A stretch of DNA of 64,000 nt from Ichthyobacterium seriolicida (GTDB taxonomy: Bacteria; Bacteroidota; Bacteroidia; Flavobacteriales; Ichthyobacteriaceae), in the NCBI RefSeq assembly GCF_002369955.1, contig NZ_AP014564.1:621097-685096 (forward strand), read 5' to 3'. The notes under the pieces were generated by a model. The model had not been told where the DNA came from and did not search any database. It worked only from the letters and a program-made list of their open reading frames with translations. This document shows, piece by piece, positions 1 through 7,299 of the stretch (position 1 is the first letter of the stretch; each line of letters begins with the position of its first letter). The position numbers and the translations under genes were made by a program.

Positions 1-355
1 AGCTTGTTTGTCAAAGCTATTCTCAAATCTTGATATAGTAGGTTGAGAAGCCAAATCACCTTGAAGAACATCTTTGAATTAAAGGATCGTTATGTAAATG
101 ATTAACATCATTGGCGTCTTCATAGCCTAACATGATCATATAAACCCTTTGTTTTAACTGTTGCTTTCTGGTATAAGTAATAAATCTAGAGTCTCGAGTA
201 TCAGGCAAAAGTTTACTGTAATAATGAATCAATCTATGATCTCTTTCTAGTTTTTCAAGCATGATTAAAGATCCATCAGAGCTAATTTCTGATGATGAAA
301 AAGTTAACTCAACAGAAGTTTTCCCTCTATAAAATAATGTGTTTTTATTCCTCAT
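1..355 (-). pseudogene. IS1380-family DDE transposase, N-terminal part, frameshifted
   Basis: The start MRNKNTLFYRGKTSVELTF and the motif LGYEDANDVNHL are typical of IS1380-family transposases. Compared with the copy at 35568, an extra A in the codons after NDPL (near 80) shifts the frame, so the open frame stops at position 56. The original frame resumes after it, with LASQPTISRFENS readable towards the window edge. The shift means this copy should not make an active transposase by itself. The rest lies outside the window. Confidence 0.8.
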
Positions 356-453
356 TTTTGGGCTATATTAAAGTATGTTTCTTTGGACTTTAATGCCTTA
401 AAATTAACACTTTATGCGCAATATTTAAAGGGTAACTATGAATAATCTGGGTT
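1..453 (-). mobile_element. IS1380-family insertion sequence, 5' part (runs off window edge)
   Basis: This is the transposase-start end of an IS1380-family element, oriented leftwards and cut by the window edge. Its outer tip at 434-453 reads, on the minus strand, AACCCAGATTATTCATAG. It matches the tip of the larger copy at 35471 (AACCTGGATTATTCATGG). Inside, the first ~100 codons of the transposase are near-identical to that copy. The tip lies only about ten bases before the ATG of the azole peptide precursor at 464, so the element inserted into or directly before that gene. Confidence 0.85.
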
Positions 454-463
454 AACAGATCAA

Positions 464-550
464 ATGGTATTAGTACAAGAAGGTTGTACTGTTTGCACTA
501 CTACATCTACTAGCTGTAAATGCACCTCTTCTTCCTCAAGTTGTATTTAA
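464..550 (+). CDS. Linear azol(in)e (TOMM) precursor peptide, core region with leader apparently truncated
   Basis: A 28-residue frame reads MVLVQEG, then CTVCTTTSTSCKC, then Thr, five Ser, Cys and Ile. From Cys8 onward 18 of 21 residues are Cys, Ser or Thr, the residues that E1-like/YcaO enzymes cyclise to thiazolines and oxazolines. This is the composition of streptolysin-S-like and thiopeptide-like cores, and the E1-like, YcaO and SagB genes lie at 6366-9499. Upstream the frame is open only from 446, because the tip of the IS1380 element ends at 453. A normal leader of 20 or more residues, which the E1-like partner would bind, is therefore missing. The peptide has too few codons for standard gene finders. 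Function is inferred from composition and neighbours. Whether it is still made and modified cannot be seen; a leader could lie beyond the IS, outside the window. Confidence 0.75.
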   Translation: MVLVQEGCTVCTTTSTSCKCTSSSSSCI

Positions 551-554
551 CTAA

Positions 555-690
555 AAGCTTGAGTTCGATTAATGATTTACTTTAAGCATAACACTTAAAA
601 GTCTTGATTTTTTTTAGGGTTGAAGGGGTTTTTATGTTTGTGTTCATAGGCTCAAAGGGTTCAAGCGTTTTTATTAATCGAACTCAAATT
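555..690. repeat. Small inverted-repeat element (family B)
   Basis: The ends are inverted copies of each other: TTGAGTTCGATTAAT at 559-573 and ATTAATCGAACTCAA at 673-687. The same termini bound the element at 28829-29053 and occur at 9633, 16592, 31981 and 62953. No coding frame is seen, so this looks like a non-autonomous, MITE-like element. It begins five bases after the stop codon of the precursor peptide, so only about 100 bp of the original locus remain between it and the IS1380 tip. Confidence 0.65.
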
Positions 691-957
691 AATAAGTACT
701 TTGTATAAAGTACGTTTATAGAAGCATAAAACATTATTTTGTAAATGAATTTGAATGAAGCTGTAATAAGGAAATATGCTCATTAACTTGGTTTGGGAAT
801 TTTGATTTTTTTACGAATCTACCAACTTGAATTGAATATTATTAATAATAATCATAGTTGAAGTGTTCCGATCTAATCTTGACTCCGAATCTGATAGTCA
901 ATAACTATTAATCATCGGTTAAATTCAGATGTATAACTCTTTAATACCTTAATTGTT
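691..957. other. Intergenic region before the outer-membrane protein gene
   Basis: This AT-rich stretch follows the small inverted-repeat element. I see no open frame, no clear TAnnTTTG promoter and no RNA gene. Together with the element at 555-690 it makes a gap of about 400 bp between the precursor peptide and the next gene. Confidence 0.4.
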
Positions 958-1551
958 ATGAAACAAAAATTAACCTGCGTTTTAATCCTCATGTTACCAT
1001 ATGTATACACTATAGCTCAAGAAACTAACAATAAAACAGAGGATAATAAAGATGATAATTTTTCTATAGGATTCCAAAAAACAGAGGATAATAAAATTTG
1101 TAATTTTTTTATAGGATTCCAATTAGGAAAGGTTCAAGATAATTTTCATGTAGGGGCTAATACAGGAGTACGTATCATAGATATGTTTGAACTGAAAGCT
1201 ACCGCAAATATGTCTTTTAATTACTATTTCTATTCTCCTAAAAAAAGAGAAATATTGGTGCCTTATTTTTCAAGTACACTAGGGTGGGTTTATATTCAGC
1301 CTGTGAGTAAAAGTATTAATGTATATGGCGAATCAGGTTCTGTACTTATAATACCGGCTTATATATTCTCAGAAGAGAATTTTCGTTTTGGTGGATATGG
1401 ATTATTTGGTTTTGAGTTCTTTACAGATAGATACTCTTCTTTTTTTATTGAAATGGGCTGCATGGGCACGGGAGCTAGACAAAATGATGCTTATAAAAGT
1501 GTCTATCATAATGGATTTCTTATTAATGTTGGATTTAAGCATATTTTTTAA
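958..1551 (+). CDS. Secreted outer-membrane beta-barrel-like protein of the azole-peptide island
   Basis: This 197-residue protein starts with a cleavable signal peptide (MKQKLTCVLILMLPYVYTIAQ, predicted cut after TIAQ). An Asn/Asp-rich stretch follows in which an IGFQ-containing segment is repeated (around residues 38 and 53). The rest alternates aromatic and glycine residues, as in small outer-membrane barrels, and ends in HIF, an aromatic C-terminus typical of such barrels. I do not recognise a specific family. It lies between the precursor peptide and the ABC exporter on the same strand. A role in carrying the product across the outer membrane or in immunity is only inferred. Confidence 0.6.
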   Translation: MKQKLTCVLILMLPYVYTIAQETNNKTEDNKDDNFSIGFQKTEDNKICNFFIGFQLGKVQDNFHVGANTGVRIIDMFELKATANMSFNYYFYSPKKREILVPYFSSTLGWVYIQPVSKSINVYGESGSVLIIPAYIFSEENFRFGGYGLFGFEFFTDRYSSFFIEMGCMGTGARQNDAYKSVYHNGFLINVGFKHIF

Positions 1552-1845
1552 AAACTATTAACATTAGTAAGTATTATAATTTTGTCTAAACCAAAATATT
1601 TTAGAATAATTCTTAATTAAATATTTAGAGTGTCTTATGATATTTCTAGAAAATTAAAATTTTATAGAAAAACGCTTTTAGTTCACATGCAAATGCTCCG
1701 AAATACGCCTATTAATCACAATTATAATCATAAATCTATTAACCCTATTGATTACAAGGGTTTCACAGGCATACTCATTAAACGGTTGTTGATTCGACAA
1801 AGGCTCTTAGAAATAATAATGATTGGATTATCATAATAAAAAAAT

Positions 1846-2694
1846 ATGATTACAAGTAAAGCCTCTATCAAGAACTTATCAGTCATAGAAAATAAATATA
1901 TTCTTATAAAAGATATCTCTTTTGAAATAATTCAAGGGGACATTACAATCATTTTTGGGAAAAATGGTTCTGGAAAATCCCTTCTCATAGATTGCATCAT
2001 GAATAATATAACATATGAAGGAGAAATAACTTTGAGTACAGAAAAAGTAAGTGTTTTATATGATTCTTTTGTTTCTTTTTCGTTTCTAAGGGTACGAGAA
2101 ATTTTAAGTTTTTTTGAATCTATGTATAACCATGCTAGAAATGATGATTTAATAAATAGGATGGGTATTCATACTATAATGAATAAGTATTTCAAATTAT
2201 TATCTAAAGGAGAAAGGAAAAAAATAGGAATTTATAGCATTTTAATATCAAATAGTGATTTATTAATAATGGATGAGCCTACCGATGGATTAGATCCCAT
2301 CTTTAGAAAGTTTCTTTGGAATGAAATAAAAAATAGTGGCAAAACTGTATTAATGACAACTCATATATGGGAAGAAGCCTTAGATATAGCTGACAAAGTA
2401 ATTTTAATAGACAAAGGAAGTCTTTTGAATAAACCAGAAAACCCTCAGGAATTAATAAAAAGTATACCATATGAAGGGAAATTTGTTTTTGATACAAAAG
2501 GATTCACAGAACAAGAATTTCTTTTAGAAAAAAAACATCTTATTTGTTTAGAAGAAGAAGATAGAATATATGTGTATTTCCGTGAAAAAAATGAAAAAGA
2601 ATCTATTTTAGATAGATTATCAGATAGAGGCGTAGTAAGTTTTTCTATTTTACCAATAGACATTTCAGACATTTTTTTACTAAAAACGAGATAA
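1846..2694 (+). CDS. ABC transporter ATP-binding protein (azole peptide export/immunity)
   Basis: This 282-residue ATPase powers an ABC-2-type exporter. Visible motifs are Walker A GKNGSGKS (residues ~38-45), signature LSKGE (~120), Walker B LLIMDEP followed by TDGLDP (~140), and the switch histidine in MTTHIWEEA. The last ~80 residues form an accessory C-terminal domain like those of drug and bacteriocin ABC-2 exporters. The stop codon overlaps the ATG of the permease (TAATGA), so the pair is translationally coupled. Its place between the precursor and the modification genes suggests export of, or self-protection from, the modified peptide, as with the sagGHI genes of streptolysin S. That role is inference; the ABC assignment is direct. 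Confidence 0.9.
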   Translation: MITSKASIKNLSVIENKYILIKDISFEIIQGDITIIFGKNGSGKSLLIDCIMNNITYEGEITLSTEKVSVLYDSFVSFSFLRVREILSFFESMYNHARNDDLINRMGIHTIMNKYFKLLSKGERKKIGIYSILISNSDLLIMDEPTDGLDPIFRKFLWNEIKNSGKTVLMTTHIWEEALDIADKVILIDKGSLLNKPENPQELIKSIPYEGKFVFDTKGFTEQEFLLEKKHLICLEEEDRIYVYFREKNEKESILDRLSDRGVVSFSILPIDISDIFLLKTR

Positions 2695-3413
2695 TGAATA
2701 AAGCGATAAGAAAACTTTTTTTGATACAACTATTGAGTTCCATACGTTCACCAGAATCTATTTTCTACTCTGTGATATTCCCTCCTACTCTTTTTATAAT
2801 TTTTGGTTTTAGTTTTGGGGTTGGTCAAGGATATATTAATTTTTTCTTATCAGGAATGATTGGAGTAACAATAATAGGGGATGGCTTGAATGCTATAGGG
2901 CCTGTTATAAAGTTATATTACTCTTTAGGTATTGTAAAATACTTTAAATCATATCCTTTAAATATTATATGGCTTTTTATAAGTTTTATTTTGGTCAGAA
3001 TGATGGTGGTACTGTTTTCTTGTTTAATCTTAATATTACTCTCTTACTTATTTTTTGAGCTTTCTATAAATCAAATGAATTTAACTAATTATATAATAGG
3101 GGGAGCTTTATTATTTATTATTTATTCATTTTTAGGATTATTAATTTCATTATACGGGATCGATAGTGATAAAAGCACTTTAATTTCTTCTTTCGTTTTC
3201 TTTGGAAGTATGTTTTTATCAGATGCTTATTTTAACATATCATCTGTAAACACAGTATTTTTATTTATAAGTTATATCTTCCCTTTGAAAGTTGTTCTCA
3301 ACTTCATGAGAGGAAATGATATACATTTATTATGGTCTATACTCTGGCTTATATTAGTATCTATTTCTTTCTATTTAGTTATTACAAATACAAAATTAAA
3401 AAGAATACAATAA
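2694..3413 (+). CDS. ABC-2-type transporter permease
   Basis: This 239-residue membrane protein has about six hydrophobic segments and the ABC-2 layout: a short cytoplasmic N-terminus (MNKAIRKLFLIQLLSS), then paired helices. A glycine/serine-rich segment (FFLSGMIGVTIIGDGLN) sits near residue 55. It overlaps the upstream ATPase by one base and has no other transporter partner nearby, so the two should form one exporter. At 239 residues it is of usual length for a half-size ABC-2 permease. The substrate is inferred from the surrounding azole-peptide genes. Confidence 0.85.
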   Translation: MNKAIRKLFLIQLLSSIRSPESIFYSVIFPPTLFIIFGFSFGVGQGYINFFLSGMIGVTIIGDGLNAIGPVIKLYYSLGIVKYFKSYPLNIIWLFISFILVRMMVVLFSCLILILLSYLFFELSINQMNLTNYIIGGALLFIIYSFLGLLISLYGIDSDKSTLISSFVFFGSMFLSDAYFNISSVNTVFLFISYIFPLKVVLNFMRGNDIHLLWSILWLILVSISFYLVITNTKLKRIQ

Positions 3414-3422
3414 TTGTATAAA

Positions 3423-5510
3423 TCACAGCATTAAAACTAAAGCAATAAAAAATTCTCTTTCTTGATATAAATCTTTTTTTACATCACCGCTTGCGTAGTC
3501 GAATAGCTCTATTCTTTCATTTTTTCTATCTAAGAGATTAGATATTTTACCAATCAGCATAATAGTCATTTCCTTTAAAGAAAATGACTTATCTATGGAA
3601 AAATCTAACCTATGATAACTATTATATCTATTACCATTTATATCCTCCGATAATATTGGAAAATATTTTTTTGTAGAAATATCATAATCATTAGACTTTA
3701 TAGGAGTATATAAACTTCCTGGACGTGATATAAAAGATAAAGACATCCTTATAGAGTTAGTTGCGTATACAGAAATTAATCCTTTAAAAAAATAAGGAAA
3801 ATCTAATTCTCTAAAATTATATTTCCCATATGAGAATAGAGATCTTATAAACAAATATGATAATTCAGTTGAGAATATTTCTTTATCCATTTTGTATGAT
3901 AACTCTAATCCATAAGTATCTCTGTCTCCGTAAATAAAAGATCTATCTTTCAAGTAAAAATCTTTATCCCTCTTTTTATAAAGAGAAATTCCTGCTTTGT
4001 GATTATCTTTTTCATAGTTATACTCAACAGTAATCTGATTGCTTTTTAAAATCCCTGAATTAAAATCTATAAAATCTAATGATTCATAGTGTCCAGCACT
4101 GAGAATAAATCTATTATGATTTTTTTCATCTGAAAACTTCATTAAAAAATTGTAAGAGTAGGGATTCAGTTTTTGATAGTTATATACAGTTTTCCTAACT
4201 CCTGCTCCAATGGTAATATTACTAGAAATAGTATAAGTTGATCCTATAAATGGCTCTACATACATTTGCTCTTTTTCTCTATTTATAGCTCTTTCAAAAG
4301 TTAAACCTCCATAGAAACGAGATTTTTCTAAAAAATAATTAGCACTCAAAGATGAATAATAGTAAGTTAAATTTTGGTCTATACTAGAGTAATTTTTTAC
4401 TCTAGTACTATCTAATATTTTTGATATTCCTGAATTAAACTTTATTTTCACATTCTCCAAAAAGAAATGAATATTTGCCACATTGTAGCTTTTAAATACA
4501 TCAGATTTTATTGTATTTCTGTCTTTGGAAAAAAAATCAGAAAAACTAATTTTATCTTTTGTCAAAGCAGAGTAAATTTTTATTTTCGTTCTATCTAAAT
4601 TTACATTCATAGTTATTTCACCATTCATCCGCCTATAGTAATCTATGTAGTCTTTTATTTGAAAATTAAATTTTCTAAAAAGACCTAAGTCTACATAGTA
4701 TAAATTGGCTTGTAACATCATTGTTTGCTTTAAGTCTTTCTCTAGCCCTAGAGATAAAACTATTGGAGATAAAAAAATGGCTGTCCTATCTTCCATTGTA
4801 TACGGTGTATTCATGTTAATCAATCCCCCAGACGTATTAGAGAAGTATACGGGGGGGTTGGATGGGTAAATCTCTATATTCCCTATGGAAGAAGTACTTA
4901 CAGATAGGAAGTCTACATTATTTATTGAGTTTAGAAAGTTTTCTTTGAGATTACTTCTATACAATGGGACATTATTTATAAAAACCATGGATCTTTTTTC
5001 AGGGCTGCCTCTTAGATTTAGGGTAGGTGTTTCTTCAGTGTTTGTAGACATTCTTGAAAAATTAATTCCTCCTATGATATCTCCATTATAACTAGGACTC
5101 GCATAAATTTCGAATTTTGTTAATTTTTCTGTAGAAAACTCACTGTCTATAGAATTATTATCACTTGATAAAACAATCTCAGAAAGACGATTCTTATTTT
5201 TTGATAGAGTTACAATTAATTTTCCATCTTCTATTATTTTTTTTACATCAAGAGAGACAGAATTATACGCTATATGATAAAACACCAATGTATCGTTATA
5301 TTTATCACGAGGTACTTTAATAGAAAAATTGCCATGAATATCAGACAATGTATAAATTGAATTATCACTTTTTATAAATATTCCAACATCAGATATACTC
5401 TTATTATCATCATTTATAACTTTTCCATCTATAGTGTAATTATTTTGTGATAAACAAATATTGCCTGATATGAGTAAACATAATGAAATTATATGAATTG
5501 TAATTTTCAT
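3423..5510 (-). CDS. TonB-dependent receptor with N-terminal regulatory-like domain
   Basis: This outer-membrane receptor of 695 residues starts at MKITIHIISLCLLISG, a good signal peptide ending near CLSQ. An upstream in-frame ATG at 5549 exists, but its first 13 codons run through the tip of an IS1380 fragment, so I reject it. After the signal comes a carboxypeptidase-regulatory-like beta-sandwich (YTIDGKVINDDNKSISDVGI, residues ~24-95). A plug-like domain follows (TPTLNLRGSPEKRSMVFIN, INNVDFLSVS), then a long barrel ending in FFIALVLML. It faces the exporter convergently, with nine bases between stop codons. Inside an azole-peptide island such a receptor could import or sense the product or a metal complex, or provide outer-membrane passage. 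The family is clear; the substrate is unknown. Confidence 0.85.
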   Translation of the reverse strand: MKITIHIISLCLLISGNICLSQNNYTIDGKVINDDNKSISDVGIFIKSDNSIYTLSDIHGNFSIKVPRDKYNDTLVFYHIAYNSVSLDVKKIIEDGKLIVTLSKNKNRLSEIVLSSDNNSIDSEFSTEKLTKFEIYASPSYNGDIIGGINFSRMSTNTEETPTLNLRGSPEKRSMVFINNVPLYRSNLKENFLNSINNVDFLSVSTSSIGNIEIYPSNPPVYFSNTSGGLINMNTPYTMEDRTAIFLSPIVLSLGLEKDLKQTMMLQANLYYVDLGLFRKFNFQIKDYIDYYRRMNGEITMNVNLDRTKIKIYSALTKDKISFSDFFSKDRNTIKSDVFKSYNVANIHFFLENVKIKFNSGISKILDSTRVKNYSSIDQNLTYYYSSLSANYFLEKSRFYGGLTFERAINREKEQMYVEPFIGSTYTISSNITIGAGVRKTVYNYQKLNPYSYNFLMKFSDEKNHNRFILSAGHYESLDFIDFNSGILKSNQITVEYNYEKDNHKAGISLYKKRDKDFYLKDRSFIYGDRDTYGLELSYKMDKEIFSTELSYLFIRSLFSYGKYNFRELDFPYFFKGLISVYATNSIRMSLSFISRPGSLYTPIKSNDYDISTKKYFPILSEDINGNRYNSYHRLDFSIDKSFSLKEMTIMLIGKISNLLDRKNERIELFDYASGDVKKDLYQEREFFIALVLML

Positions 5511-5532
5511 AAAGAAGGCATTATACTTATTA

Positions 5533-5620
5533 TAACCTGGATTATTCATGGTTTGTATTTCAATTTGAATATAAGGTGTTATTTTTAAAGGGTTTCAACC
5601 AAAAATAACCACTTTAGACA
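5533..5620 (+). mobile_element. IS1380 left-end fragment upstream of the TonB receptor
   Basis: AACCTGGATTATTCATGG at 5533-5550 is identical to the left tip of the IS1380 copy at 35471. The following bases (TTTCAATTTGAATATAAGGTGTTATTTTTAAAGGG-like, 5556-5590) and ACCACTTTAGA (5606-5616) match the short derivative at 34737. It sits 22 bp upstream of the receptor start codon and may have replaced its promoter. Confidence 0.75.
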
Positions 5621-5647
5621 CTTTTCAGGATAGTGTCATGACTAGGT

Positions 5648-6427
5648 TATTCGGAAGGATATTCTTTATTTAGAATATCTATGTACTTATCGCACAATGC
5701 TTTATTTTCGTTTTTTTCATAAAGTTTAATTAAAAGTTTTAAGGATTCTTTTTTTTCCCCATTTTGGTTCTATAGGCAATCTAATTTTTTCCTTTATTGA
5801 TATGGCTTTAAGTAATAAGGATTCTGCTTTTTTTCCTCCTCCATACTGTTTTGGGGTATAAAAATCATACGAAGCGTTAACGTAATAGGCCCTAGTGTTG
5901 TTTTCTCCATCTATCATGGAAAATTCTAATGCTTTTTTATTTTCATTCATCAATTGCAGTATGTTTTGTCTAGGAGTGTATATGTATTTCATAGAAATAA
6001 GAAGAGCTAATAAGCTATATGTTTCGCTGTTTTTATTTTCAATATTGTTTAATCCTTCTAGTCCTTTTTCTATTATGTTTTTTATTTTGACTTTTTTTTC
6101 TTGTTCATTTAAATCGTTATTCTTTAATATTAAAAAAGAGTGCTTATATGATAAATAAGCTTTCCAATAATATACATAATACAATGATTTAGATGTATTT
6201 ATGAATTCTTTTTCTGCTTGTTCTAATATCCCTGTTATTTCCTTCATACAAGTATATTCGTTGTTTATATTTTGACTGGTATAACACTGTTCTATTATTT
6301 CTTCTATATTTAGGGGCAAGAACTTTTCTGAATTATCCTGAGATAAACAAATAGTAGTTAAGAAAATGAATAGTATAAAAAATTTTGACCTTACTCCAAT
6401 AGGTGATAAAAAGTTTTTATTGAGCAA
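5648..6427 (-). pseudogene. Secreted helical-repeat protein, frameshifted in a poly-A run
   Basis: The protein has a signal-like segment (KFFILFIFLTTICLSQ), then about 230 mostly helical residues with a TPR-like look (YYVYYWKAYLSYKHS, SLLALLISMKYIY, YGGGKKAESLLLKAISIKEK). In the main frame it stops at 5726 just after a run of eight A (plus strand T, 5749-5756). With one A fewer the frame continues for about 33 more residues (SLKLLIKLYEKNENKALC and on) to a stop at 5648, which looks like the true C-terminus. The start is also unclear: no ATG lies close to the signal peptide, a TTG lies at 6427, and the 5' end overlaps the divergent E1-like gene. I read it as a decaying gene. I do not recognise its function. 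Confidence 0.6.
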
Positions 6428-7292
6428 TAATTCAAGCTCGATAAAAATTGAGTTTGATGATGACATTTTATTAGATATTTTTAAATTTTATATAAGTGAA
6501 CCATTAACTAAAAGAAAAATAAATAAAATGTTTATTATTTTTCCAAAAGAAAAAGTTTTACTGTTTTTCTCTAAACTAAAAGATTTTAGTGTTATACTGT
6601 ATAATTCGAATGAGGAGCTACTCAAAGGGCAAGCATATGAAATAAATGACACAAGTACGCAAAAATTAATAAAAGACAAAAAAATTGGAATTATTTGTTT
6701 TTCTAATGATTCTGTAGTTACTAATTATTATAAAACTTATATAAAAGGAAATATTTCAACTCTCAAAGTTAATAATGAAACAAGGGAAACAAGTTTAAAA
6801 AAATTTGTAGAGAAAAAAGATATTATACTAATTGATGGAACCAGAATTATTATGAATGCTTGTTTATTAGTAAGCGAATTGCTTTTTAAATTACGTATCC
6901 CTTGGATATTATACCAAGGAGTAGTTTCTGAAAAAGGTCGAGTTGGACCTCTTTTTTTTGGAAAAGATACTGGATGCTTTTCTTGTTTTGAAAAACGAAT
7001 AAAAAGCGTTGACACTTTTTTCTCTGAAAAAAAAAATTATTATGATTGGATAAATGACAATGTATCAAAAAAGGGAATATACCCAGATTATATTGAAAAT
7101 TTTTTACTTTCTGTATTAATGGCGGAAACTGTTAAATTTTTATTGAATAATCCATTATTAGAAACTTACGGGAACCTTGTTTCATTTGATATAAATGATT
7201 ATTCAAAAACTATATCAAGGTTACATAAAGTTCCTTTTTGTAACATATGCTCAGAAAATAATACAATCAGGTTAGCTCCATGGTTAGAATGA
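6366..7292 (+). CDS. E1-like (ocin-ThiF) cyclodehydratase partner protein
   Basis: This 308-residue protein resembles the C-protein of azole-peptide synthetases, which binds the precursor leader and presents it to the YcaO enzyme. The clearest evidence is two zinc-ligand cysteine pairs in family positions: C204/C207 (GCFSCFEKR) and C292/C295 (FCNICSENN). A GVVSEKGRVGPLFFGKDTGC segment just before the first pair is typical of ThiF/E1-like folds in this group. An N-terminal winged-helix-like region (residues ~1-55) would be the leader-binding part. The gene is eight bases upstream of the YcaO gene and in one operon with it. Its 5' end overlaps the divergent decayed gene head to head, which is unusual. 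The streptolysin counterpart is SagC; no exact symbol is assigned. Confidence 0.85.
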   Translation: MNSIKNFDLTPIGDKKFLLSNNSSSIKIEFDDDILLDIFKFYISEPLTKRKINKMFIIFPKEKVLLFFSKLKDFSVILYNSNEELLKGQAYEINDTSTQKLIKDKKIGIICFSNDSVVTNYYKTYIKGNISTLKVNNETRETSLKKFVEKKDIILIDGTRIIMNACLLVSELLFKLRIPWILYQGVVSEKGRVGPLFFGKDTGCFSCFEKRIKSVDTFFSEKKNYYDWINDNVSKKGIYPDYIENFLLSVLMAETVKFLLNNPLLETYGNLVSFDINDYSKTISRLHKVPFCNICSENNTIRLAPWLE

Positions 7293-7299
7293 TAATGAT

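Noticed and set aside
464..550. Core peptide considered as a thiopeptide precursor proper
   Set aside because: The core begins with Gly-Cys instead of Ser-Cys, and no lantibiotic-type dehydratase or pyridine-forming enzyme is in the window, so the linear azole class is preferred.
559..573. GTTCGATT motifs considered as tRNA T-arms
   Set aside because: They are element termini; no acceptor stem, anticodon arm or CCA-like end can be drawn around any of them.
1630..1836. 68-codon frame before the ABC transporter genes, starting with GTG
   Set aside because: It has no signal, motif or core-like composition, a non-ATG start and mixed basic content; I cannot support it as a gene or a second precursor.
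5510..5549. Upstream ATG of the TonB receptor
   Set aside because: Its codons lie in the IS1380 tip and would put 13 polar residues before the signal peptide.
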